A stretch of DNA of 64,000 nt from Novosphingobium aquimarinum (GTDB lineage: Bacteria; Pseudomonadota; Alphaproteobacteria; Sphingomonadales; Sphingomonadaceae). Every line of letters starts with the position of its first letter. The first letter of the stretch is position 1. The stretch spans positions 47,428 to 111,427 of the forward strand of contig NZ_WRPO01000013.1 in the NCBI RefSeq assembly GCF_009746585.1, read 5' to 3'. Of the stretch, positions 55,815-64,000 are shown one piece after another. A model generated the notes under the pieces. It did no database searches. It was not told the origin of the DNA and was given only the letters and a program-made list of their open reading frames with translations. The position numbers and the translations under genes were made by a program.

Positions 55815-57725
55815 TTAAAATATGGTCTTAACGCCCTGCACTTCGATATTATACTTACGCATCTTACGATAAAGCGTCGGCCGGCCGACCCCCAATTGAC
55901 GAGCCGTAGCGGCAATATTTCCCGCACATTGATGGAGCGCCATTAATACCGCATCCCGCTCCGTTCGTTCGAGCGAAGCCACCTCGCGCCCCACATTCGA
56001 ACGAGTTTGCCTCATCTCCTCTGGAAGATGCCTTGGCGCGATCAGCGCGCTCCCGGCAGCGAGCGCGATGGCCCGACGAAGAATGAGGCTCAGTTGGCGG
56101 ATGTTCCCGGGCCATGCGAAGGACCGCAGACATTCCAGTGCGTCATCCGAGAGGGAAAGTGTCAAACGATCGCCGATTTCGCGATCGACGATTTGTCCTA
56201 TGAGTTCCGACAAATCCGCTCGCTCGCGTAAGGGGGGCAAGGTGACGCAGAGTCCATCAATGCGGTAGTAAAGGTCTTCCCGAAATTCGCCCGTGGCGAC
56301 GAGCGCCTTGAGGTCACGATGGGTCGCACAGACCAGAGAGATATCGATCGGCCTGTCCTTCGATCCGCCCACCGGCATGACGGCCCGCTCCTGCAGAACC
56401 CGCAGAAGACGAGCCTGTAGCGAGAGCGGCATGTCCCCGATCTCATCCAGGAAGAGTGTTCCACCATGGGCCTGCTCAAATTTACCCGGAGCGCCTCCCC
56501 GGCGAGCGCCGGTAAACGCCCCTTCCACATATCCGAACAATTCGGCCTCGATCAGTCCGTCGGGAATGGACGCACAATTTACCGGCACGAACGGCCCGTT
56601 TCGCCGCGGCCCTGAGGCGTGCAGCTCCCGCGCAAGAACCTCCTTTCCAGTTCCCGTCTCGCCGGTTAGGAGAACAGGAATATCACGAGCGAACGCCAGC
56701 TTCGCGTCGCCAATGGTGTCCAGCAGGGCGGGATCGGAACAGAACATGTCAGAAGAGGCATGAGACGAACGCTTGCCCGAGGGCGGCGGCAAGAGCGCCT
56801 TACCAACCCGCATAACGTCATCTGCATGGCGGGCGAGACTGAGGTGGACGCGGATGCCGGCCGGCGTGTCTGTCACGATCGGTTCGGCATTGCGGCCGCT
56901 AAGCTCGTCAACCGCACGCGCAAAAGGCAGGTCGAACATGTGATCGAACTCTGTCGCCGAACGCGTATGCCCAAGCAGCTTGCGCGCGATCTGGTTCCCA
57001 CCGAGCAATTGCCCATGTTCCGAGAAAGCGAGAACGGCAGCCAAGGGCGTGCGAAGCAGGTCAGGGTGATAATGTAACGAGACGTGCAGAGCGCCCGGAA
57101 GGTCAAGCAGCATATGATTTTCTATGGCTCGGGCGGCAACCCGCAACGCCTCGCAAACTGATGACAGATCCCTGCCGCTGCGGCAGGTGGCATTCAAGAC
57201 GCCGATCAGGTCCCCGTTAACGTCGAACAGAGGAACGGCCGCGCAAGAATAGCCATGAATCTCGTCAAGGAAATGCTCGTTGGCGTGGACAATAAAGGGT
57301 TTCTGTTCCACGAGCGCGCATCCCGGCGCTCCGGTGCCGATCGCACTTTCGCTGAGGGAAACCCCGTTCCGGAAAAGACTCTCCAGTTCGCGGCACGGCC
57401 CTTCGGCGTCGCCGATCGAGCAAATGACAAATCCGCTGACGTCAAGGCAGGCCAGCACCCAATCCTGCGTGTGAAACGCTTTGTAAAGCCGTGTCATCTC
57501 CGGCATCGCATAGCGAATGAGCCGTTCACCCCTTTCTGTGGCGATCCGGCGTTCGCCAGGCGCCGCCATGTCGAACAACCTCTTGTCGGACGCGCTCAAA
57601 CCCAGGCGTCTTGATCGCTCCCAGGAACGCGTGATCGGCTCGGGCACCCACTGCGACACGATACTCTCGCCCGAGAAGAAAAGATCTCGTGCCCTCCTTG
57701 TCTGGCGGACCTGTTCCAGATTCAT
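55815..57725 (-). CDS. Sigma-54-dependent activator (AcoR-like)
   Basis: 636 residues from ATG 57725. Layout: a GAF sensor domain (about 70-215), a PAS-like region (240-310), the AAA+ domain with Walker A GETGTGKE, the sigma-54 contact motif GAFTGA and Walker B GGTLFLDEIGDMP, and a Fis-type HTH at the end (NIAATARQLGVGRPTLYRKM). AcoR-type activators switch on alcohol or ketone catabolism on sensing the substrate. It lies just downstream of the alcohol oxidation genes and is separated from them by a terminator, so it has its own promoter. No -24/-12 site could be found by eye. Confidence 0.9.
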   Translation of the reverse strand: MNLEQVRQTRRARDLFFSGESIVSQWVPEPITRSWERSRRLGLSASDKRLFDMAAPGERRIATERGERLIRYAMPEMTRLYKAFHTQDWVLACLDVSGFVICSIGDAEGPCRELESLFRNGVSLSESAIGTGAPGCALVEQKPFIVHANEHFLDEIHGYSCAAVPLFDVNGDLIGVLNATCRSGRDLSSVCEALRVAARAIENHMLLDLPGALHVSLHYHPDLLRTPLAAVLAFSEHGQLLGGNQIARKLLGHTRSATEFDHMFDLPFARAVDELSGRNAEPIVTDTPAGIRVHLSLARHADDVMRVGKALLPPPSGKRSSHASSDMFCSDPALLDTIGDAKLAFARDIPVLLTGETGTGKEVLARELHASGPRRNGPFVPVNCASIPDGLIEAELFGYVEGAFTGARRGGAPGKFEQAHGGTLFLDEIGDMPLSLQARLLRVLQERAVMPVGGSKDRPIDISLVCATHRDLKALVATGEFREDLYYRIDGLCVTLPPLRERADLSELIGQIVDREIGDRLTLSLSDDALECLRSFAWPGNIRQLSLILRRAIALAAGSALIAPRHLPEEMRQTRSNVGREVASLERTERDAVLMALHQCAGNIAATARQLGVGRPTLYRKMRKYNIEVQGVKTIF

Positions 57726-57921
57726 GGATTGCCTCTCGTACCGTTGTCTTTCCGAACGGTGGGGTGCCCGGCGCCTGGACCGGACGGCGCTGATCCCTCT
57801 CTCCATTCGAACATCTTTATCGCCCGTCATGCTAGCTTGTTCGACGGACGCGAACAACCATCTCTCCTTCTCTGGAAGATCCGATCGTGCCGAAACAGAT
57901 CGATGCCTGGCGATCACAAAA

Positions 57922-57958
57922 ATGGTCGGCCAGGCGACACATGCGCCTGGCCGACCAT
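57922..57958 (-). terminator. Rho-independent terminator after the acyl-CoA synthetase
   Basis: Perfect 15-bp stem (57922-57936 with 57944-57958), 7-nt loop, followed on the minus strand by a U run (A run at 57918-57922). It ends the dehydrogenase/synthetase transcript before the activator gene. Confidence 0.85.
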
Positions 57959-57982
57959 AGTGGCTCAAGGGGAGAGGAATAC

Positions 57983-59608
57983 TCAAGCCACCAAGCCCAG
58001 TTCAGCTTCCATCGTCTTGCGCATCTCGAACTTCTGCGCCTTGCCCGTGACCGTCATAGCGAAGCCCTCGACGATGCGGACATAGCGGGGAACCTTGTAG
58101 TGGGCGATCTTACCCCGGCAGTGGGCAATCACATCGTCGGCGCTCAGCCGATGGCCGGCTCGCGCTATGACCCATGCGCAGACTTCCTCACCAAATTTAG
58201 CGTCGCTGACGCCAAAGACCTGCACATCGACGATCAACGGGTGGCCAAGCAGGAATTCCTCGAGCTCGCGCGGATAGATATTCTCGCCGCCCCGGATGAT
58301 CATGTCCTTGATGCGGCCGGTAATGCGAACATAGCCCCGCTCATCCATCACCGCGAGATCGCCCGAGTGCATCCATCCTTCCGCGTCGATGGCATCGTCG
58401 GTCTTTTCCGGATCGTTCCAATATCCCTGCATCACCGCATATCCGCGCGAGCAATATTCGCCCTGTTGGTTCACCTGCAATGTCTCGCCGTTCAACCCTA
58501 CGATCTTTGCTTCGGCATGAGGGTGGACGCGGCCCACCGTCGCCACTCGCTCTGCGACGGGATCGTCTATCGACGTCTGCGTCGTCAGGGGACTGGTTTC
58601 GGTCATGCCATAGCCGATAGTCACCTCGCGCATGTTCAACCGATCCATGATCTGCTCCATCATGGCCGCCGGGCAAGGGGCGCCCGCCATGATCCCGGTG
58701 CGCAAGGACGAGACGTCGAACTGATCGAGGTCCGGATGGTTGAGGATCGTGATCAGCATGGTCGGCACTCCGTAAAGCGCCGTACAACGTTCATCTCGCA
58801 CCGCCTCAAGTGTCATCCGCGCATCATAAGCCTCTCCGGGGTAGATCATCGCAGCCCCGCTCGTCACGGATGCAAGATTACCCAGGACCATGCCGAAGCA
58901 ATGATAGAGCGGAACCGGAATGCAGATGCGGTCCTTGACGGTGAGATTGATGGTTTGTCCCGAAAAATAACCATTGTTGAGAATGTTGCGATGCGTAAGC
59001 GTTGCCCCCTTTGGAAAACCCGTCGTGCCGCTGGTGAATTGTATGTTGATGGCATCGTCCGGTCGCAGACTTTCCGATGCCGCGCCCAGCAGCAGGGGAT
59101 CCGCCGACACGCGCAGTTGCTCCCAAGGAATGAAACCGTCATGTGCCTGCTCACCAAGCGAAATCACCAGGCGAAGGTCAGGTAAACTACGCGTCCCGAT
59201 CTCGCGTAGCATGGCGATGTAGTTACTGCTTTTGAAGGCAGATGCCGTCACCAGCACGCTGCAGCCGACCTTTGCGAGCGCATACTCGATTTCGCTGACA
59301 CGATAGGCAGGATTGATGTTTACCAGGATCGCGCCGATCTTGGCGGTCGCGAATTGAATCACGGTCCATTCGGCGCAATTGGGCGCCCAGATGCCGACCC
59401 GATCGCCGCGACGCACCCCATGATCGAGCAGTCCGCACGCGACCCGTTCCGCTTCGCGGTTCAGTTCCTGCCAGCTCCAGCATATATTCTGATGCCGGGA
59501 AACCAATGCCAGTTCACTCCCCCAGCGCCGGGCAGCCACCGATAGGGCTTCTCCCAGCGTCATCTCCAGCAGCGGAACATCAGCCGCGCCTTTCGCAATT
59601 GAGAGCAC
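57983..59608 (-). CDS. AMP-dependent acyl-CoA synthetase
   Basis: 541 residues from GTG 59608 (AGAGG 5 nt upstream); GTG 59614 overlapping the ALDH stop is an alternative. Motifs: the P-loop-like FTSGTTGFPKGATLTHRN, GYGMTETSPL, GWMHSGDLAVMDERGY, and the C-terminal GKAQKF with the catalytic Lys. It resembles medium-chain or fatty acyl-CoA ligases of the FadD3/AcsA type. It would activate the acid formed by the preceding dehydrogenase; chain length is not predictable. Confidence 0.9.
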   Translation of the reverse strand: MLSIAKGAADVPLLEMTLGEALSVAARRWGSELALVSRHQNICWSWQELNREAERVACGLLDHGVRRGDRVGIWAPNCAEWTVIQFATAKIGAILVNINPAYRVSEIEYALAKVGCSVLVTASAFKSSNYIAMLREIGTRSLPDLRLVISLGEQAHDGFIPWEQLRVSADPLLLGAASESLRPDDAINIQFTSGTTGFPKGATLTHRNILNNGYFSGQTINLTVKDRICIPVPLYHCFGMVLGNLASVTSGAAMIYPGEAYDARMTLEAVRDERCTALYGVPTMLITILNHPDLDQFDVSSLRTGIMAGAPCPAAMMEQIMDRLNMREVTIGYGMTETSPLTTQTSIDDPVAERVATVGRVHPHAEAKIVGLNGETLQVNQQGEYCSRGYAVMQGYWNDPEKTDDAIDAEGWMHSGDLAVMDERGYVRITGRIKDMIIRGGENIYPRELEEFLLGHPLIVDVQVFGVSDAKFGEEVCAWVIARAGHRLSADDVIAHCRGKIAHYKVPRYVRIVEGFAMTVTGKAQKFEMRKTMEAELGLVA

Positions 59609-59610
59609 GG

Positions 59611-61014
59611 TCACCTCTTGATGTTGATCACTTGGAGCTGCGTATATTCGGCGAGGCCCTCGACGGACTGCTCGACACCCAGGCCGGAATTTTTGAAGCC
59701 GGCCATGGGGATGTGCGGGCCGATCGCGATATGCTGGTTGACCCACATCTGACCGCTTTCGATACGCTCGGCGATCGCCGCGGCGCGCTCGACATCTTTC
59801 GACCAGATGGATCCACCCAGGCCGTATTCGGAGGAATTGACGCAGCGTACCACGTCGTCCACATCCGAGAAGGCGATGACCGGCAATATGGGTCCGAATT
59901 GCTCTTCATCCACGATCGTATGGCCGTCGCTGATATCCCGGACGATGGTCGGTTGGATGAAATAGCCGGCTCGCTCCATGGCTTCGCCACCGGCGATGAT
60001 CTTGCCGTCGCGCCGGGCCGCCTCCAGGAATCCCTTCACCTTTTCAAATTGCGCGCGGTTCTGGATCGGACCGATATTCGTTCCCTGCTTCAGTCCGTCA
60101 TCGACGACGGCTTCCTGCGCCAGCCTTGCCAATTCGTCGCACATCGCCTCGTAGATCGATTCATGCACATAGGCCCGCTTCACCGCCAGGCAGACCTGTC
60201 CGCAGTTGAGGAACGCGCCGTTGAAGATCGCCAGCGCCGTCTCACGCACATCGACATCCTCCAGCACGATGGCCGGATCGTTGCCGCCCAGCTCGAGCGT
60301 GACGCGCTTGAGCGTATCAGCGCTGCTCGCCGCGATCCGCTTGCCGGTGGCGGTCGAACCCGTGAAGCCAATTTTGGCGACATCCGGATGGGCGGTGAGA
60401 TGCGGCCCCAGGTCATTATCGTCGGTGATGATGTTGACCACGCCCGCCGGGAAGATGTCTCGGCACAGCGCGCCTAATGCAAGGGCGGTGACGGGCGTGG
60501 TAGGGGCCGGCTTCAAGATGATGCTGTTTCCCGCCAGCACGGCGGGACCGATCTTCCAGCAGGCGACGAGCAGCGGGAAGTTCCATGCGATGATCCCGAC
60601 GACCACGCCTAGCGGCCGATGCTTGACGACGATATGGGCCTGCTCATCGTCCTGTATGACCCGGTCGGGAAGCTCGAGAGTGGCGTAGTGCCGGAGATAT
60701 CCTTCCGTCCACGCAACTTCCCCCTGGGCCTCGGCAAAGGGCTTGCCCTGTTCTTGCACCAGCAGGCGCGCGAGATTGTCGCCATCGGCCGCGATGGCAT
60801 CGGCAAGCTCGATGAGCTTGGCCTGGCGCTGCGCGAAGGGCGTCTCGGCCCAGCCGGGATAGGCTGCCTTGGCGGCTTTGATGGCTTCGTCGGCCTGAGC
60901 CGCTGAAGCGCGCGGCACGGTCACGAACGCTTCGCCGAGTGCGGGGTTGATGACCTCGAGCGTGCCATCGCCCTCCACGAGTTGGCCCCCAATCAGCAAC
61001 TTATAATCAGACAT
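59611..61014 (-). CDS. NAD-dependent aldehyde dehydrogenase
   Basis: 467 residues from ATG 61014. ALDH motifs: IAWNFPLLVACWKI, GFTGSTATGKRI, LELGGNDPAIV (catalytic Glu) and NCGQVCLAVKRAYV with the catalytic Cys. The C-terminus (HIPMAGFKNSGLGVEQ) is that of general aldehyde dehydrogenases. It lies between the PQQ alcohol dehydrogenase and the acyl-CoA synthetase, and its stop overlaps the possible synthetase start. Confidence 0.92.
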   Translation of the reverse strand: MSDYKLLIGGQLVEGDGTLEVINPALGEAFVTVPRASAAQADEAIKAAKAAYPGWAETPFAQRQAKLIELADAIAADGDNLARLLVQEQGKPFAEAQGEVAWTEGYLRHYATLELPDRVIQDDEQAHIVVKHRPLGVVVGIIAWNFPLLVACWKIGPAVLAGNSIILKPAPTTPVTALALGALCRDIFPAGVVNIITDDNDLGPHLTAHPDVAKIGFTGSTATGKRIAASSADTLKRVTLELGGNDPAIVLEDVDVRETALAIFNGAFLNCGQVCLAVKRAYVHESIYEAMCDELARLAQEAVVDDGLKQGTNIGPIQNRAQFEKVKGFLEAARRDGKIIAGGEAMERAGYFIQPTIVRDISDGHTIVDEEQFGPILPVIAFSDVDDVVRCVNSSEYGLGGSIWSKDVERAAAIAERIESGQMWVNQHIAIGPHIPMAGFKNSGLGVEQSVEGLAEYTQLQVINIKR

Positions 61015-61135
61015 GCTTGTCTCCAGCCACATACGTGGGAAAATCGAATATGCAGGGCATCCAGAGCGCCCCATGGTCGCCGGTCTTCAGTCCTGACCGG
61101 CGCAAGCGTTTGTCGCCGCCTTTTCACAAAGGATC

Positions 61136-61173
61136 GGATGACCGGCGGCGGGCGCCGAAACCGCCGGTCATCC
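61136..61173 (-). terminator. Hairpin between the PQQ dehydrogenase and the ALDH gene
   Basis: Perfect 13-bp arms (61136-61148 with 61161-61173; GGATGACCGGCGG) and a 12-nt loop, 14 bp after the dehydrogenase stop. No U run, so partial termination or mRNA stabilisation is possible. The rest of 61015-61186 holds no gene. Confidence 0.55.
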
Positions 61174-61186
61174 TCTCTAAGCGAGC

Positions 61187-63355
61187 CTATTTTTTCGGTT
61201 TTGCGCTCGCGGCAGGTTGTCCGCGCACAGAATCTGCAGTGCCTTGAATGAACGCCTTGAGCTTCTTGACGTCCTCTGCGGTAAGCTTGCCCTTGAAATC
61301 GGGCATACCCTGCTCGGCCATCGCACCTTCGAAAACGAACGCTTCAAGATTGGCGATCGCCTCGCGGGGCGCATAACCCAGGTTGGGCAAATTGCCTCCC
61401 TTGTCGACGCCAGGAACGCCATGGCAGAACAGACAGTTGCTGACGTAGAGTGCGCCTCCAGGAGCGACGTCCTTCTTGTCATAGGGCACGCCCGAGAGCA
61501 GTTCCCCCTGCTCATATTTTCCGAACTGCGGCAACGGCGCCTTGCCGCCGATGACGAAGGTGTAGACCGTACCAGGCGAACTGCGGTCGGTAGCGCGCTG
61601 GGACTCACCGAAAACACCGCCCCAACCCACCGCAATCGAGACATACTGCTTGCCATCGATCTGGTAGGTGATCGGAGCCGCGATGACGCCACTGCCTACC
61701 GGCGACTCCCACATTTTATGGCCGTTGCGCGCATCATAGGCTACGAAATGCCCATCTGCGGTTCCTTGGAACACCAGATTCCCCGCTGTGGTCAGCGTGC
61801 CACCATTCCACGGCGAAACTTGTTCCTGACTCCAGACTTGCTTCTGGCGCACCGGGTCCCATGCGATCAGGCGACCGAAGGGTTTGGCCTTCGTCGCCGC
61901 GCCTCCCAGCAAACTGCCTGTGTTCCAACCGATGCCGCTCATGGGCTGGCCTGGAATGTTGGAGCGATATTTCCATTTCGGATCGTCCGCCAGCGAAAGC
62001 GGCACATGCTGCGCGGGAATGAACGCCAGCCCCAAAGCCGGATTGAACGACATGGAATGCCAGTTGTGCCCGCCAAAAGGACCGGGAATGATCTCATAGG
62101 GCGTGGCCGAGCGGACGCCGGGCAATTCGATAGGCCTGCCCGCCTTGTCATAGCCCGAGGCCCAGTTCACCGGCACGAAATTCTTCGCGGAGATGAATTT
62201 GCCGTTTGTCCGATCGATGACGAAGAAGAAGCCGTTCTTGGGCGCATGCAGGATCACTTTGCGCGGCGCGCCGTCGACCGTCATGTCGGCCAGGATCATA
62301 TCCTGCGTCGACGTGTAATCCCAGTTGTCCCCCGGCGTCTCCTGATAGTGCCAGACATATTCGCCGGTATCAGGATTGAGCGCGACGATCGATCCGAGAT
62401 AGAGATTGTCGCCGCCCTTGGGACTGCGGCGATTGCGCGACCAAGGCGCCCCGTTTCCGACGCCGATATACATGAGATTGAGCTGCGGATCGAACGCCAT
62501 GCTGTTCCAGACGGTGCCGCCACCGCCCGCCTCCCAATAGCGTCCGCTGGGGTCCCAGGTCTTGGCGGCGGCTTCCATCGCCTTGTTCTCAAACGGCTTC
62601 GATGGATCTCCCGGGACCGTGAACCAGCGCCAGAGCTTCTTGCCCGACGACGCATCATAGGCGGTGATATAGCCACGCAACCCCAGCTCCGCGCCACCGT
62701 TACCAATGATGACCTTGCCCTTGTACACACGCGGCGCGCCGGTGATGGTGGCTGGCGAGTCCGGCGATAGTCTGGTGTCCTCTTCCCACAATTTGGCGCC
62801 GGACGCCGCATCAAGCGCGATGAGACGACCATCGAAGGCTCCGACGAAGACTTTTCCCTCATAGACGGCCACGCCCCGGTTCACGACGTCACAGCACCCC
62901 TTGCCGCCCGCGCTGCGCGGCACTTGCGGATCGAACGTCCACAACTGCTTCCCCGTCCGTACATTGATTGCATGCACGACGCTCCAGGATGCTGTCACGT
63001 ACATGATCCCGTCCACAACAAGCGGCGTTGCCTCTACGCCGCGGGTCGAGCCCAGATCATAGGTCCAGGCCAAACCCAGTCGGGCGACATTGTCAGTGGA
63101 TATCTGGGACAGCTTGCTGAAGCGCGTTTCCGAATAGTCGAGGCCGTAGCTGGGCCATTCCTCGGAAGTCGCAGCGTTCTTGACAATAAAGTCACCGTTA
63201 ATTTTCCCGGCGATTTTCGAGGTATCGACGGGTGCCCGGTTGCTCGCTTCGTTCGACCGCGAGCAACCACTCAGTGTCGTACCCAGCAAGAGGAAGCCCG
63301 CCCCCACAAGGGCCATTCGCCCCGGCTTTCCCCGCCCGAAAAAGATGATCGACAT
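61187..63355 (-). CDS. PQQ-dependent alcohol dehydrogenase, quinohemoprotein type
   Basis: 722 residues. An eight-bladed propeller with tryptophan-docking repeats, the vicinal disulfide pair in KGCCDVVNRG (about residue 130), and the catalytic Asp/Ca region NWDYTSTQD. A C-terminal cytochrome c domain carries Cys-Leu-Phe-Cys-His near residue 641. It oxidises alcohols in the periplasm and passes electrons through the haem. The N-terminus ends in LSGC, a lipobox, so the enzyme may be a lipoprotein, which is unusual. PQQ synthesis genes are not in the window. Confidence 0.92.
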   Translation of the reverse strand: MSIIFFGRGKPGRMALVGAGFLLLGTTLSGCSRSNEASNRAPVDTSKIAGKINGDFIVKNAATSEEWPSYGLDYSETRFSKLSQISTDNVARLGLAWTYDLGSTRGVEATPLVVDGIMYVTASWSVVHAINVRTGKQLWTFDPQVPRSAGGKGCCDVVNRGVAVYEGKVFVGAFDGRLIALDAASGAKLWEEDTRLSPDSPATITGAPRVYKGKVIIGNGGAELGLRGYITAYDASSGKKLWRWFTVPGDPSKPFENKAMEAAAKTWDPSGRYWEAGGGGTVWNSMAFDPQLNLMYIGVGNGAPWSRNRRSPKGGDNLYLGSIVALNPDTGEYVWHYQETPGDNWDYTSTQDMILADMTVDGAPRKVILHAPKNGFFFVIDRTNGKFISAKNFVPVNWASGYDKAGRPIELPGVRSATPYEIIPGPFGGHNWHSMSFNPALGLAFIPAQHVPLSLADDPKWKYRSNIPGQPMSGIGWNTGSLLGGAATKAKPFGRLIAWDPVRQKQVWSQEQVSPWNGGTLTTAGNLVFQGTADGHFVAYDARNGHKMWESPVGSGVIAAPITYQIDGKQYVSIAVGWGGVFGESQRATDRSSPGTVYTFVIGGKAPLPQFGKYEQGELLSGVPYDKKDVAPGGALYVSNCLFCHGVPGVDKGGNLPNLGYAPREAIANLEAFVFEGAMAEQGMPDFKGKLTAEDVKKLKAFIQGTADSVRGQPAASAKPKK

Positions 63356-63379
63356 GTCTTTGTTCTTTCTCTCAAATAC

Positions 63380-63877
63380 TTAGAAGACCTTCAGAAGACG
63401 CAAATTGAGGCGGTTCGATTCCCGAAATCCGCTCCTCACCGAAATGTCGCGGCCGTAGGTGGCGAGCAATTGCACGGTCTTCGCCGGAAACCAGGCCATT
63501 CCGACATTGCCCTTCCAATTGCTCGCTTGATCCTGCTGCCTGATGCCATCGATCCTCGTCTCGCCACCCGTGACGAACGAGCCGCCGACGCGGAAATCGA
63601 GGTTCGGCTTGAGCTGATAACGGGCGAAAGCCTGGAACTGCCCGCTTGCGGATTGCGTCAGACGCGCGGAAGACGAGCCGAAGTCGTTATTCTTGCCATA
63701 GAAGGTCACGTCGCCGACGAGGTCGATCGAGATCTTGGGCGTGACCCCCTTAACGAAGCCGCCCTGGAGCACGAACTTCCAACGGTTCTCGCCCAGGTTC
63801 AGGGGGCGGGTGCGATCATATGATCCTGTCGGCACATAGACGAATGGCGTGATACCGAAATAGGTATTGCTCTTGGG
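63380..63877 (-). pseudogene. Outer-membrane protein (phenol MetA-pathway family), 5' part cut by IS6100
   Basis: About 165 C-terminal residues remain: NTYFGITPFVYVPTGSYD at the break, then alternating beta strands ending KVF. This matches PF13557 proteins, which form outer-membrane channels for aromatic or hydrophobic compounds. The frame runs directly into the IS6100 end at 63878, so the N-terminus and promoter are separated or lost. It lies just upstream of the PQQ dehydrogenase, whose transcription may now depend on the IS. Confidence 0.78.
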
Positions 63878-64000
63878 GGCTCTGTTGCAAAGATTGGCGG
63901 CAGTCAGAGGTAGGCTGTCGCTCTGCGCCGATCAGGCGGCTGCTGCGAAATGGTGGTTGAGCATGCCCATGGCCTCCGTCAGCGCCGAGGGCCCAATGCC
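63878..64000. mobile_element. IS6100 (IS6 family), partial at window edge
   Basis: Begins with the 14-bp terminal repeat GGCTCTGTTGCAAA and continues as the known IS6100 end. Only 123 bp of the roughly 880-bp element are in the window. IS6100 copies commonly flank catabolic and resistance genes in sphingomonads. The other side and any target duplication lie outside. Confidence 0.9.
63932..64000 (-). CDS. tnpA: IS6100 transposase, C-terminal end
   Basis: Twenty-two codons before the stop read GIGPSALTEAMGMLNHHF and four Ala residues, the C-terminus of the IS6100 DDE transposase as I know it. The start is beyond the window. Confidence 0.88.
   Translation of the reverse strand, partial: GIGPSALTEAMGMLNHHFAAAA

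Noticed and set aside
57726..57917. Sigma-54 promoter (GG-N10-GC) for the alcohol genes
   Set aside because: Expected because of the activator, but no convincing -24/-12 pair was found here, upstream of the PQQ dehydrogenase, or before the ALDH gene; the native promoter may have been removed by IS6100.

Overview
The window is high-GC alphaproteobacterial DNA and most resembles accessory DNA of a sphingomonad (Sphingobium, Novosphingobium or Sphingomonas type), such as a large conjugative plasmid or an integrative conjugative element. The evidence is an F-type (MPF-F) transfer operon, protocatechuate 4,5-cleavage genes that read very like the Sphingobium lig genes, and IS6100 and IS21-family elements. 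No rRNA, tRNA, CRISPR array or replication gene was seen.

Layout. (1) 1-3.9 kb: backbone and cargo genes: the end of a PIN-domain gene, HU, a frameshifted nuclease-like gene, SoxR, an AAA ATPase with an inverted repeat over its start, and a small membrane protein. (2) 3.9-23.3 kb, minus strand: one long operon running traA-L-E-K-B-dsbC-V-C-orf-trbI-S26 peptidase-traW-orf-U-trbC-N-orf-F-H-G. It holds the whole mating-pair-formation set, but relaxase and coupling-protein genes are not in the window. (3) 23.6-28.4 kb: small backbone genes: a ribbon-helix-helix-like protein, an HTH protein, a lytic transglycosylase, a DUF1173-like protein and an SGNH hydrolase. An AT-rich junction follows. (4) 28.5-34.8 kb: a phthalate 4,5-dioxygenase pathway in two divergent arms around an overlapping promoter with a palindrome, followed by a MarR regulator. 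The oxygenase arm carries a nadC paralogue. (5) 35.4-38.5 kb: moaA, an IS3-family remnant and a succinate-semialdehyde-dehydrogenase-type gene. (6) 38.6-50.4 kb: TetR, an aldo/keto reductase, a lig operon (ligC, orf, ligB, ligA, DUF2218, ligJ, DUF1932), a LysR regulator, divergent ligK-ligU-ligI and an MFS transporter. (7) 50.6-55.5 kb: an IS21-family element lying between a truncated MocA-like gene and a TonB-receptor gene truncated at its 3' end. (8) 55.8-63.9 kb: a sigma-54 activator, an acyl-CoA synthetase, an aldehyde dehydrogenase, a PQQ alcohol dehydrogenase and an outer-membrane protein gene cut by IS6100 at the window edge.

How the genes work together. Regions 4 and 6 encode a complete route. 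Phthalate goes to its cis-4,5-dihydrodiol (Rieske oxygenase, ferredoxin, reductase), then to 4,5-dihydroxyphthalate (Gfo/Idh dehydrogenase), then to protocatechuate (decarboxylase). LigAB opens the ring, LigC makes 2-pyrone-4,6-dicarboxylate, LigI makes oxalomesaconate, LigU and LigJ convert it to 4-carboxy-4-hydroxy-2-oxoadipate, and LigK yields pyruvate plus oxaloacetate. The nadC copy is probably the counterpart of ophE of Burkholderia cepacia DBO1, which relieves inhibition of NAD synthesis by phthalate. Region 8 looks like oxidation and CoA activation of an alcohol, possibly the side-chain alcohol of phthalate esters. That link is inference.

Start sites were chosen from ribosome binding sites, stop/start overlaps with neighbours and remembered family N-termini. 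Functional names rest on motif and sequence recognition without database searches.
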